Source: an uncultured Bacteroidota bacterium | GTDB lineage: Bacteria > Bacteroidota > Bacteroidia > JADZBD01 | Assembly: GCA_937924855.1 (NCBI GenBank) | Contig: CALEYQ010000029.1 | Location: 1-52,264 of the forward strand | Length of the DNA: 52,264 nucleotides | Direction: 5' to 3' | Part shown: piece after piece, positions 43,125 through 51,015 of the stretch | How positions within the stretch are numbered: the stretch's first letter is position 1 | Layout: the number at the start of each line of letters is the position of its first letter | Translations under genes and position numbers: made by a program | Notes under the pieces: model-generated | What the model saw: the letters and a program-made list of their open reading frames with translations, nothing else | What the model was told of the DNA's origin: nothing | Databases searched by the model: none

Positions 43125-44900
43125 ATGACTGACTTAAAAGGTGGTGCTTTTTTAATCCAGGATGAAAAGCCTGAAAATATTTTTATTCCGGAAGAATTTT
43201 CGGAAGAACAAAAGATGATCCGGGATTCCTGTACGGAATTCCTGGCCAAGGAAGTATGGCCAAACCTCGACCGGATTGATGCCCAGGAAGAAGGACTTAT
43301 GGTTTCTCTTCTGGACAAAGCAGCTGAATTGGGTTTGCTCGGATTAAACATTCCCGAAAGTTTCGGCGGATTTGAAAAAGATTTTATCACGGGTATGTTA
43401 TCCACCGAGGCCATTGGGGCTGGCAATTCATTTGCCGTGGCCCTTGCGGCTCATACCGGGATAGGAACCCTGCCCATTCTTTATTACGGAAATGAAGAGC
43501 AAAAGAAAAAATACCTTCCCAAACTGGCTTCCGGAGAATGGAAAGCCTGTTATTGCCTGACCGAGCCCGGATCGGGTTCCGATGCCAATTCAGGAAAAAC
43601 AAAGGCGGTTCCCACCAAGGATGGGAAGCACTACCTGCTCAACGGACAAAAGATGTGGATTACCAATGGTGGCTTCGCCGATGTATTTATTGTATTCGCC
43701 AAGATAGAAGAGGATGAGAACCTGAGTGCCTTCATCGTTGAAAAATCCTTTGGAGGCATTACCCTCAATCCGGAGGAACATAAAATGGGAATTAAGGGCA
43801 GCAGTACCCGACAGGTGTTTTTTAACGATTGCAAAGTGCCAGCGGAAAATCTTTTGTCGGAACGGCAAAACGGATTTAAAATCGCCGTTAATATTTTGAA
43901 TGTAGGCCGTATTAAACTGGCTGCCGCCGCTTTGGGTGGTTCAAAACGTATTGCGGATCATTCCGTAAAATACGCCAATGAAAGAAACCAGTTTGGCCGG
44001 CCCATTGCGAAGTACGGAGCCATTAAGCACAAACTGGCGGAGCAGGCCATTCGTATTTTCACTACCGAAAGCGCCCTTTACCGGGCCACCCAAAATATTG
44101 AGGATGCCATTTTGAACCTTGAAAAGGGGGGGATGCCTAAGGCAAAAGCCATTTTGAAGGGTGTTGAACAATTTGCCCCTGAAGCGGCCATGCTTAAAGT
44201 GGCAGGCAGTGAGGCTTTGGATTTTGTGGTGGATGAAGGCGTTCAGATTTATGGTGGTATGGGTTATAGTGCCGATGCCCCTATGGAAAGAGCCTACCGC
44301 GACTCCCGTATCAACAGGATTTTTGAGGGAACCAACGAAATAAACCGGATGCTCACGGTTGACATGCTGCTGAAAAGAGCCATGAAGGGTGAGCTGGATT
44401 TGATGGGACCCGCCCAAAAGGTGGCCGGTGAGTTAATGAGTATTCCGGATTTCGGAAATGAGCCTGAAGATTTTTTTGAGATTCATAAAAACCTCATCGG
44501 CGGATTTAAAAAAGCCGTCCTTATGGTTGCGGGTGCCGCAGCTCAGAAGTTAATGATGGAGTTGGCCAAACAGCAGGAGATTCTCATGAATATTTCCGAT
44601 ATGATCATCGATGTTTACCTGGCTGAGAGTACAATGCTAAGGGTTTGGAAGTATTCCGGATCGGCGCCTGGGGAAAAAGCAGAACTGTATAAAGATTTTG
44701 TAAGCGTATTCAACTACGACGCTGCCGACCGGATTTTCAAAAACGGAAAGGATGCTCTTATGGGTTTTGCCGAGGGCGATGAGCTTCGCATGATGCTGAT
44801 GGGATTGAAACGATTCACCAAGACCCAACCTTACAATGTTAAGGAGGGCAGAAGGAGAATAGCAGATTTCCTTATTTCCGAAAATAAGTACGCGTACTGA
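43125..44900 (+). CDS. Acyl-CoA dehydrogenase family protein (long form)
   Basis: 591 residues: the ordinary acyl-CoA dehydrogenase domain (about 25-420) and a C-terminal extension of about 160 residues, mostly helical, as in the VLCAD-like Bacteroidota forms. Seen: CLTEPGSGSDANSGKTKA, the FAD-contacting MWITNGGFADVFIVFAK, NERNQFGRPIAKYGAI, and the catalytic base in FEGTNEINR. Introduces the first double bond in acyl-CoA beta-oxidation using FAD. Behind the thiolase gene. Confidence 0.95.
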   Translation: MTDLKGGAFLIQDEKPENIFIPEEFSEEQKMIRDSCTEFLAKEVWPNLDRIDAQEEGLMVSLLDKAAELGLLGLNIPESFGGFEKDFITGMLSTEAIGAGNSFAVALAAHTGIGTLPILYYGNEEQKKKYLPKLASGEWKACYCLTEPGSGSDANSGKTKAVPTKDGKHYLLNGQKMWITNGGFADVFIVFAKIEEDENLSAFIVEKSFGGITLNPEEHKMGIKGSSTRQVFFNDCKVPAENLLSERQNGFKIAVNILNVGRIKLAAAALGGSKRIADHSVKYANERNQFGRPIAKYGAIKHKLAEQAIRIFTTESALYRATQNIEDAILNLEKGGMPKAKAILKGVEQFAPEAAMLKVAGSEALDFVVDEGVQIYGGMGYSADAPMERAYRDSRINRIFEGTNEINRMLTVDMLLKRAMKGELDLMGPAQKVAGELMSIPDFGNEPEDFFEIHKNLIGGFKKAVLMVAGAAAQKLMMELAKQQEILMNISDMIIDVYLAESTMLRVWKYSGSAPGEKAELYKDFVSVFNYDAADRIFKNGKDALMGFAEGDELRMMLMGLKRFTKTQPYNVKEGRRRIADFLISENKYAY

Positions 44901-44942
44901 TTATTATTAATTCCAATTGTTGAGGCCCAGGCTCCCGACCTG

Positions 44943-44998
44943 CCTCCCCGAAGCCCTTGGGCGAAGGGAGGAGCTCCGCAGGAGCGAAGGAGGGGAGG
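44943..44998. repeat. GC-rich multi-hairpin intergenic repeat
   Basis: CCTCCCC (44943-44949) pairs with GGGGAGG (44992-44998), enclosing two smaller hairpins: GCCC-TT-GGGC (44953-44962) and GCTCC-GCA-GGAGC (44973-44985). The fold is a three-way junction in otherwise AT-rich DNA. It is not a tRNA and has no T run. It looks like a short palindromic repeat element of the REP/MITE-like kind; only one copy is seen here. Confidence 0.6.
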
Positions 44999-45061
44999 TT
45001 GACGGATATCGCATTTTAAACCCAATTAGGATTTTTTTCAATTTTTTGGAACAAGGGATTG

Positions 45062-45358
45062 TTATTTTTTAAATTTCCGGGGAGGGTTTTGACGGGTATC
45101 CCAAAAAGTAAGGATGTAAATGGTTTTCCTGGTTGCTTTATAAATTAAGAGGTTGTGTTCAGTAATTAGTGCCTCTCTTAAATCTGATTTCCCAGCCAAA
45201 CGGAATGCTTTGGGAAACCGAGCAATGTGATTTATTACCCGGTCAGCATTCACGATAAACAGGCCTGCTTCCTTTTTGGAAAACTTTTTCTCTAAATAAT
45301 AAATAACATCTGAGAACCTTTTTTCGGCTTCAGGAGTCCATATTATTCTCCTAGCCAT
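45062..45358 (-). CDS. RelE/ParE-family toxin
   Basis: 98 residues with the ParE/RelE fold: RIIWTPEAEKRFSDVIYYLEKKFS, then HIARFPKAFRLAGKSDLRE and LLIYKATRKTIYILTFWDTRQNP. Members poison gyrase (ParE) or cleave mRNA (RelE); this one looks closer to ParE. It overlaps the antitoxin gene by 16 nt, in the usual antitoxin-first order. It marks the start of the accessory region. Confidence 0.85.
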   Translation of the reverse strand: MARRIIWTPEAEKRFSDVIYYLEKKFSKKEAGLFIVNADRVINHIARFPKAFRLAGKSDLREALITEHNLLIYKATRKTIYILTFWDTRQNPPRKFKK

Positions 45359-45585
45359 TCGGAGTATTTCTTCATCACCTCCTTATGGGTTTTTCCTTTA
45401 CCTGACTTTGCCTGTTTATGACCCTGCATAATACTTTTCCGAACTGCATCAGGAATTCTTTCCCACAGACTATGCTCTTCTTCGGCAAAAGATCGAATAA
45501 CCGATAAAACAACTTTCTTTTTCTTTTCTGAAAGCACTGCCAGGTATCGGATGATTTCTTTATCAATTAATAACGCATGTCCCAT
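45343..45585 (-). CDS. Antitoxin of the RelE/ParE pair
   Basis: 80 residues, helical; the C-terminal half (QAKSGKGKTHKEVMKKYSEWL) is like the toxin-wrapping tail of Bacteroidota antitoxins paired with ParE. The N-terminal DNA-binding type was not recognised. Two TATGCAA-type direct repeats and a -7 element lie just upstream, consistent with autoregulation. Confidence 0.78.
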   Translation of the reverse strand: MGHALLIDKEIIRYLAVLSEKKKKVVLSVIRSFAEEEHSLWERIPDAVRKSIMQGHKQAKSGKGKTHKEVMKKYSEWLGE

Positions 45586-45852
45586 GACAGGTTGTTTTGT
45601 TATGCAAATATACGGAAATTATGCAATTTGGTTTTACTCAAACTCCCGAATGCAGGCTGGCCGTTTGTAGCCTCTTTGTTTCTGAATTGGGAACTTATTG
45701 TCGCCTGCAAGGGTTGGTGAGTTGGTAAGCTAAGTTATGGATTTCTATTTAGAGTGAAAAATAGGGGAGGGCACAAAAGAGGCTCATTTGATCCGTAGGT
45801 AGAGAGGAGATGGGCTTGTGGCTTGCCATACCATGGATTTAATTTACAATTT
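45586..45852. other. Gene-free stretch with antitoxin promoter
   Basis: 267 nt without a credible gene. Next to the antitoxin, TATGCAAAT (45601-45609) and TATGCAATT (45620-45628) form direct repeats 19 nt apart, and minus-strand TATATTTG (45605-45612) is a -7 match. The remainder, up to the lipoprotein gene at 45853, shows nothing I can name. Confidence 0.45.
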
Positions 45853-46458
45853 TCAAGGCCAATTGGTCTGTTTTCTTTGTTTGGGATAAATTACATTTCC
45901 TTCATTTAGATTTTTAAAGACATTTACCAAAAAAACATTTCTAATAGTTTCAATCCAATAGTAAAAGTCCTCAATTGTAAAATTTGGATTAAATATTTGT
46001 AAAAACAAGTCTTTGTTTGATGATAGCAATTGCTTCGACTCAGTCAAATTAAACAAGCGTTGAGAAGCCTCTACAACTTTGTTAACGATAAAGGCTGCAT
46101 CCTTTGATGAAAAGCTGGCGTTGTATATTTTGGCATATCGATTTTCAAAATGACAAACATGGAGGGTATCTAAATGTTGCTCTCTATTTATTCCAACTTT
46201 AGTTAACAAATCAATTTTAATTTCCTTTAGGAAGTCATCGAATTTTAAAAATACATTAAAATAGTTTGCAATTGAAATTGATTCTTTGGAGGTGTTTGTA
46301 AAAAAAGCACTTCTGTCTTTTACAATTTCCAATCTAAATATGTAATTTGAAGTAGTTAGCTGGCTATATGCCCAACTGCGATCTACAGGAATTAGTTTTT
46401 TTTCGCACCCTAAAAAGGGTAAACAAAAAAGTATAAATATAACTTTGGTATTGTTCAT
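45853..46458 (-). CDS. Lipoprotein, candidate immunity partner of RHS cassette A
   Basis: 201 residues with a lipobox (FLGC, Cys18). The mature part mixes helices and strands (YFNVFLKFDDFLKEIKIDLL; FTIEDFYYWIETIRNVFLV) and matches no family I know. Its ATG overlaps the stop of the RHS cassette (ATGA), so both are translated together. By analogy with known RHS toxin/immunity pairs it may protect against the cassette's C-terminal domain, acting in the periplasm because it is exported. Inference from position only. Confidence 0.65.
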   Translation of the reverse strand: MNNTKVIFILFCLPFLGCEKKLIPVDRSWAYSQLTTSNYIFRLEIVKDRSAFFTNTSKESISIANYFNVFLKFDDFLKEIKIDLLTKVGINREQHLDTLHVCHFENRYAKIYNASFSSKDAAFIVNKVVEASQRLFNLTESKQLLSSNKDLFLQIFNPNFTIEDFYYWIETIRNVFLVNVFKNLNEGNVIYPKQRKQTNWP

Positions 46459-47351
46459 TTGGTTTCTAGTTCCTTTTTTTCATTCCAGCTTTTTAGCTTT
46501 TTCTTTTCTTCCTGGGATTGGTTGCCATACTTCTTGAATCTTCCAAATTCCGTCCAAGATCCAATTGTATCTCCTTTTTTGTTTTTATAAATGTATCCCT
46601 CCTCAAATTTTTTGCTTTTATTGCCTGTTTTATTATTATCAGGAGTCCACCCATCTTTATCTGGAGGAGCAGATTTTGGAGGCTCCTTTAGGCCCCATCC
46701 CTCAAAGGGATTCCATTCCGAATATTTTCCGCCTTTAATATCTTTTTCCTCTAAGTCATTCCACGGATTCCCATCTGTTTCAGTCCCGTCGTTTTTTTCC
46801 CTTTCTCGATCCCAAGTGATAATTTTTTCTAAAAAACTCTCTTCTTCTATTTGGTTTTCTTTTTTAGGATTAAACAAACTAATAATCGACGAAAATTGTT
46901 TTTCTGAAACCTCAAAATATTTGGATTCTCCGGATTGGTTATTTTTTATGCCAATAAAAAAGAAGGAGTGATTCTCTGAACTTGGAAGAGTTTTTTTGTT
47001 ATAGGAATCAAGCTTTATACTCCCTCCGTCATTGGAAATATTAAGGAGGTAAAAATTTTCTTCTAAGCCATCCAAATCAATTGCCTGAATCGGCATATTC
47101 CCAGCAAATTGATATGGTGTATACCACGGATACTCCCTCGTCAGCGGATCCACACTCAAAAACTTGCCTAATCTGGGGTCATATATGCGGAAGCCGTAGT
47201 CTTGTTGGTTTCCGGTGCCTTTTACCTCATTGTCATTCTCCTTCCCATTGAACCCATATTTGTAGGTGGTGGTTTGGTAACTTCTGCCCGGAAGCAGACT
47301 TCCGAATGGAGTTGAACGTGAGGTTTTTAAAGGAAAGCTAATGTAGACCAT
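46455..47351 (-). CDS. RHS-core C-terminal cassette A (orphan tip)
   Basis: 298 residues. Residues about 15-95 are the RHS repeat-associated core (PFGSLLPGR; YKYGFNGKENDNE; YGFRIYDPRLGKFLSVDPLT; YQFAGNMPIQAIDLDG), which in full RHS proteins ends the cage before the variable toxin. After the IDLDG boundary come about 200 residues of unknown type, rich in lysine/aspartate and ending GYIYKNKKGDTIGSWTEF. There is no signal peptide and no cage, so alone it is only a tip. It may be a silent donor for recombination or a degraded gene. Confidence 0.8.
   Translation of the reverse strand: MVYISFPLKTSRSTPFGSLLPGRSYQTTTYKYGFNGKENDNEVKGTGNQQDYGFRIYDPRLGKFLSVDPLTREYPWYTPYQFAGNMPIQAIDLDGLEENFYLLNISNDGGSIKLDSYNKKTLPSSENHSFFFIGIKNNQSGESKYFEVSEKQFSSIISLFNPKKENQIEEESFLEKIITWDREREKNDGTETDGNPWNDLEEKDIKGGKYSEWNPFEGWGLKEPPKSAPPDKDGWTPDNNKTGNKSKKFEEGYIYKNKKGDTIGSWTEFGRFKKYGNQSQEEKKKLKSWNEKKELETK
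47081..47310 (-). repeat. RHS core repeat, copy A (type 1)
   Basis: About 230 bp clearly similar at DNA level to 50688-50916, covering the core from PFGS to the conserved DLDG. Such stretches are targets for homologous recombination between cassettes. Confidence 0.8.
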
Positions 47352-47435
47352 CTAGCAAATTTTGTTCATTAAATTGTGATAAAGTAGTTTAAGAGTATTT
47401 CATTCCGGATTAAACTATATTGACTTTAAAATGAA

Positions 47436-48119
47436 TTACCTCTGAATTAATTCGATTTTAATAAGAGGGCAAAAGTTGGTATTTTTTTCTTCTGTCTTAT
47501 TCTTTTCTTCAATTATTCGTACCCGGTCCACTGGAAACCCAAATTGCTTGATTAATTTCCGTGTGCTATTTACATAATCCTCAAAGACAAAATTTGTTTT
47601 TTTTTGATTTTTACTATCGGGAATGGAAATTTTTAAAACCAATAAATATTGGTGAAAGCAGTTTAAATGGGATGCCAAACTTTCCAGATTTTTTTGAGTT
47701 TCTGCTTCCAATTTAAATTCTTGAGATCCTGGATTAAATTCCAGTTTTGGGATATTGGGATGTTTGGAGATGCCAATTAAATTAACAGGGATTTCAGTTT
47801 TTCCATTGGGGTTAATTGTTTCCTTAAATGACAAATAATCACCCTTGCAATTGAGGCTGAACCCATTTATGAACAAGGTGAATTTTTTACACTTTTTTAA
47901 ATCCAAGGAATCAAAATAGAATTTACCTTTTGTGTCCGTGAGGTATGACATTTTTGTTCCACATGAATCGAAAAGATTTACCTTGACATTTTCAAGTGGA
48001 AAGCCGTATTCTTTGTCAATTACGGTTCCCCTAATGCTATGAATAATTTCCGTGGTTTGTGATTGGGAAAGATTAGCAAAAAGCAATAGGATAATGAAAA
48101 TTCTAACTTTTAGTTTCAT
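47436..48119 (-). CDS. Exported CRD protein, candidate partner of RHS cassette B
   Basis: 227 residues. Signal peptide (cut near SQSQ), then a carboxypeptidase-regulatory-like domain (about 28-115: IRGTVIDKEYGFPLENVKVNL; KGKFYFDSLDL), then a C-terminal domain (about 125-227) with the outline of an OmpA-like fold (LEFNPGSQEFKLEAETQKNL; STRKLIKQFGFPVDRVRI) lacking the peptidoglycan-binding residues. It follows RHS cassette B after 3 nt. It may be an immunity or adaptor protein; no precedent is known to me. Confidence 0.7.
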   Translation of the reverse strand: MKLKVRIFIILLLFANLSQSQTTEIIHSIRGTVIDKEYGFPLENVKVNLFDSCGTKMSYLTDTKGKFYFDSLDLKKCKKFTLFINGFSLNCKGDYLSFKETINPNGKTEIPVNLIGISKHPNIPKLEFNPGSQEFKLEAETQKNLESLASHLNCFHQYLLVLKISIPDSKNQKKTNFVFEDYVNSTRKLIKQFGFPVDRVRIIEEKNKTEEKNTNFCPLIKIELIQR

Positions 48120-48122
48120 TCT

Positions 48123-49088
48123 TTATTGTTGTTTGCTTTTTGACTTAATTTCAGTTTCAGATTTAGGTATTTTCTGATTATTAAATTTCCTTTCTTTTTC
48201 CTTAAATTCTGGAGATTCAGAAATTACCTTTAACTCGCCATATAGTTTTTCAGCGATGCTTCCTTTTGAATTTCCACCGGGTTGATCGAAAAAATTAAAT
48301 TCATTTCCAAAAGTTTCGTGGTTGCAGTTTTCGCATGAATGAGCTTTTAACTCATGTAAAACCGTTGCTACTGTTGGGGCTAGCAGGTTGTCTCCAATGA
48401 TAACAAATGAGTTTTTCTTGCTTGGATTCACAACTAATCCGTCGAATCCCTTTGAGAATTCAATTTCCGTCGGGGTTGGACTCCCTAACAGTTCTTTTGG
48501 TATTTCAGGGTCATTATAATCATTAAGAAAATTAACTTTTCCATCGCCATCAATTAATCTGGAAGGAATGTCTTGAATAGTGAGGCCATTTGAGTTTAAG
48601 CCAGATATATTTCCGATAGACAGGTAAACATTTTGAGTGCTGCTATTTGCAAATTCCTCCCAAATTTCTTTCCCATTTTTCATCATAAGTACGATATCTT
48701 TTGCAAATCCAAGGATTTCTTTTCCCACGACGAAATAAATGCTGTCGCCTTCTGCGTCAATAAATGAAATAGGGGAATTGTTTGAAGGGGAATAAGGGCT
48801 ATGGTATGGAAATTTGAAGGTAAACCTGTCAATGCTCAAAAACCTCCCCAGCCTGCTGTCATAAATCCTGGCACCAAAGTCGAGGTGGGTGCCGGTGTTG
48901 GAGGTTAATTCGTTATCATTTTCTTTGCCGTTAAAGCCGTATTTGTAGGTGGTGGTTTGGTAGGATCGGCCTGGAAGCATACTCCCGAATGAAGGCACGT
49001 GGGTTGGGATTGGCCACCGTAGCCTTGGCGAAGGTGCGCCGAATGTAGTTGGTTTTTGGTTTTTTAAGGGCAGAGTATCCTTGGCCAT
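48123..49088 (-). CDS. RHS-core C-terminal cassette B with HExxxH motif
   Basis: 321 residues. RHS core at about 32-112: GSMLPGRSYQTTTYKYGFNG, then the alternative second half THLDFGARIYDSRLGRFLSID. The tip (about 113-321) contains VLHELKAH at residues 243-250, an HExxxH motif with a following cysteine pair (CENC), suggesting a metal site and perhaps a peptidase-like tip. The spacing differs from the standard HExxH, so activity is not assured. The extra N-terminus (before GSMLPGR) is unrelated to the other cassettes. Translated just before the CRD partner. Confidence 0.78.
   Translation of the reverse strand: MAKDTLPLKNQKPTTFGAPSPRLRWPIPTHVPSFGSMLPGRSYQTTTYKYGFNGKENDNELTSNTGTHLDFGARIYDSRLGRFLSIDRFTFKFPYHSPYSPSNNSPISFIDAEGDSIYFVVGKEILGFAKDIVLMMKNGKEIWEEFANSSTQNVYLSIGNISGLNSNGLTIQDIPSRLIDGDGKVNFLNDYNDPEIPKELLGSPTPTEIEFSKGFDGLVVNPSKKNSFVIIGDNLLAPTVATVLHELKAHSCENCNHETFGNEFNFFDQPGGNSKGSIAEKLYGELKVISESPEFKEKERKFNNQKIPKSETEIKSKSKQQ
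48843..48990 (-). repeat. RHS core repeat, copy B (hybrid type)
   Basis: The part encoding SYQTTTYKYGFNG shares a 23-bp identical stretch with copy A, while the part encoding THLDFGARIYDSRLGR matches the cassette at the right window edge. The copy is thus a mosaic of two core types. Confidence 0.7.
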
Positions 49089-49148
49089 CCAGCTAATTTA
49101 CTTCAGAATTTTCAAATGCGGAAATTTTGGTTTTAATTTAAACTGTGC

Positions 49149-49323
49149 TTAATCGTTTATAAACGTTTTACCACCGGGTTTAGGTTTTTGATTTCGTAAT
49201 TTTATAACGGGGTGGGAATGTAGTTCCCCAAAAAGTTCCTTATTATTGGTGAAATCTGTTTGGATTTTGAGATTTTTGCTTTCAATGTATTTGAAAAGAA
49301 TTTCATCAGTTAGTATTTTCAAC
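49149..49323 (-). pseudogene. Out-of-frame continuation of the YwqK-like lipoprotein
   Basis: Beyond the TAA of the 49324 gene an open frame continues in the +1 frame (FKLKILTDEILFKYIESKNL ... PKPGGKTFIND) to 49149. The switch occurs at a TTTT run just before the stop: with one T fewer the two frames join without a gap. The joined product would be about 266 residues, ending like longer members of the family. A real frameshift, a programmed shift or a sequencing error are all possible. Confidence 0.5.
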
Positions 49324-49950
49324 TTAAAAGGATTTTTCTTCCAGGATATTCCCGGCAGCGTCATATTTTCGCCAAATTCCAATTGGCTTCCCAAGCTTAT
49401 CAAAATACTTTTCTTCCTCCAATTGGCCATTTTCATAATACGTTTTTTCACTTTTGTTTATGGGTTTCCAGTAGGGGGACCTAGATAAGATGCTTGTTCC
49501 CTCACCTTGAATTACCCATTTTTTAACCAGAGTGTCCTCATTAGGGTAGGGTTGATATTCCAAAATTCTTCGAATTTTATTATTTCGAAAGTAGTCAATG
49601 TCATATTTAACCTCAATTTCTCCTTTTTTGCTATAAATCCCCCATTTTTCAGGGTCATAAAAATATGTTTTAAAAACTGTATCAAATTTTTGCTCCTCCC
49701 ATTGACTAATTCCACCATGGTTTTTATACCACCTTCTGATTGAATGATTCTTTGAATAACGTATCTCTTCGTACGACAACTCGCCGGGTTTTTCAAAGGT
49801 CTGGCGCATAATTGTGTCACCATTTTTAGAAATAAGACAAACTGACTTGCCTCCTATTGTTTCGCCCTCTACAAATAGAAAATCATTTCTCTCCTTTAAT
49901 CTACAGGAGGTGGCCAAAATAGCAATTGCTATAAAAATTAGCAGTTTCAT
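49324..49950 (-). CDS. YwqK/MORN-repeat lipoprotein, candidate partner of RHS-OmpA cassette
   Basis: 208 residues with a lipobox (ATSC, Cys16). The C-terminal third has MORN-like repeats (SEKTYYENGQLEEEKYFDKLGKPIGIWRKYDAAGNI), as in the YwqK antitoxin family, which often sits next to polymorphic toxins. It starts 9 nt after the RHS-OmpA gene. Export and the family both support an immunity role in the periplasm. Its end may be cut by a frameshift (see 49149-49323). Confidence 0.75.
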   Translation of the reverse strand: MKLLIFIAIAILATSCRLKERNDFLFVEGETIGGKSVCLISKNGDTIMRQTFEKPGELSYEEIRYSKNHSIRRWYKNHGGISQWEEQKFDTVFKTYFYDPEKWGIYSKKGEIEVKYDIDYFRNNKIRRILEYQPYPNEDTLVKKWVIQGEGTSILSRSPYWKPINKSEKTYYENGQLEEEKYFDKLGKPIGIWRKYDAAGNILEEKSF

Positions 49951-49959
49951 GTAATTGAT

Positions 49960-50967
49960 TTACTCCGGGACAAATTCTACTCTTCGATTCATCTCTCTTC
50001 CCTTTTCAGTTTTGTTATCTGTTTTTGGCATTGTGTCGCCAAAACCTTTAGTGGACAATCTTTCGGGTTGAACTCCGTTTGAAATTAAATAATCCCTAAC
50101 GCTATTTGCTCTATTTTCTGAAAGCTTTTGATTTGCATCTCTACCTCCAATATTATCGGTATGACCCTGAATTTGCATTGTTGCATCAGGAAAAAGCTCT
50201 AAGTAAAATAATAGTTTCTTTAATTCATTTACGCCGGACTGGGTTAATACAGAACTATTAGTTTCAAAAGTGACATTTGAAGGATTCGGAAGAAATATGT
50301 CAACTTGCCATTCAGGCTTTTCAAAATTTACCATATTATTCGTTTCAAACTTTTTATCATAATTTGGCCCACCTTCTTTTATAAATGAAGCCTCTTCCTT
50401 TCTAAAGTTCTCTTCCCATGTTGAAATTTTAGGGTCTAAGAAGGAGACATGTTTGTCATTATTCAGGAATTGTTGTGGAAAAGAGGTGTGTTCCTTATAT
50501 TTTTCCTGTTTAGTTTCTGTTACAATATACTTTTTCCTTTGCTCATGGGGGAGTGATTTATAAACAATTGCTGTGCTATTTTTTATAATCTTTTGGGAAT
50601 TATGCAATCTAATTATGGTAACCCCTCTTAATGAATTTCCATCCATCCAATGGATTACAAGGAATTCCTCTTTTCCGTCTAAATCTACTGCCTGAATTGG
50701 CTTATTCCCCGCAAACTGATAAGGCGTGTACCAAGGGTAATCTTTAGTCAACGGATCCACACTCAAAAACTTACCTAATCTGGGGTCGTAGATGCGGAAC
50801 CCATAATCCTGTTGGTTTCCGGTGCCTTTTACTTCGTTGTCATTCTCTTTGCCATTAAAGCCATACTTATAATCCCCGGAATTAGCCTGCCGCCCGGGAA
50901 GCAGACTTCCGAATGGAGAATGGTTAAAATTTTGAATGGAAAGGTTTGTTAGGCTACGGGAGGGCAT
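49960..50967 (-). CDS. RHS core fused to OmpA peptidoglycan-binding domain (cassette C)
   Basis: 335 residues. RHS core at about 17-98 (PFGSLLPGR; YKYGFNGKENDNE; YGFRIYDPRLGKFLSVDPLT; YQFAGNKPIQAVDLDG), a linker of about 130 residues, and a complete OmpA domain at about 231-335: VTFETNSSVL, GHTDNIGGRD, LSENRANSVRDYL, NRRVEFV. All the peptidoglycan-contact positions (TD; NRR) are present. No signal peptide. If joined to a full RHS gene this would give an RHS protein whose tip binds peptidoglycan, an unusual design. The downstream YwqK-like lipoprotein may be its partner. Confidence 0.88.
   Translation of the reverse strand: MPSRSLTNLSIQNFNHSPFGSLLPGRQANSGDYKYGFNGKENDNEVKGTGNQQDYGFRIYDPRLGKFLSVDPLTKDYPWYTPYQFAGNKPIQAVDLDGKEEFLVIHWMDGNSLRGVTIIRLHNSQKIIKNSTAIVYKSLPHEQRKKYIVTETKQEKYKEHTSFPQQFLNNDKHVSFLDPKISTWEENFRKEEASFIKEGGPNYDKKFETNNMVNFEKPEWQVDIFLPNPSNVTFETNSSVLTQSGVNELKKLLFYLELFPDATMQIQGHTDNIGGRDANQKLSENRANSVRDYLISNGVQPERLSTKGFGDTMPKTDNKTEKGREMNRRVEFVPE
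50688..50916 (-). repeat. RHS core repeat, copy C (type 1)
   Basis: About 229 bp similar at DNA level to 47081-47310; the encoded core is nearly the same (VKGTGNQQDYGFRIYDPRLG in both). Confidence 0.8.
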
Positions 50968-51015
50968 TCAGACAGGTTAATTGTGGAATATTATTATTGA
51001 CAACTCCTAAAAAAG

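Noticed and set aside
44943..44998. Rho-independent terminator for the acyl-CoA dehydrogenase gene
   Set aside because: No T run follows the outer stem, and the multi-branched fold is unlike a simple terminator.
49149..49451. 100-codon open frame as a separate gene
   Set aside because: Most of its first half overlaps the YwqK-like gene in another frame; better explained as a frameshifted continuation of that gene.
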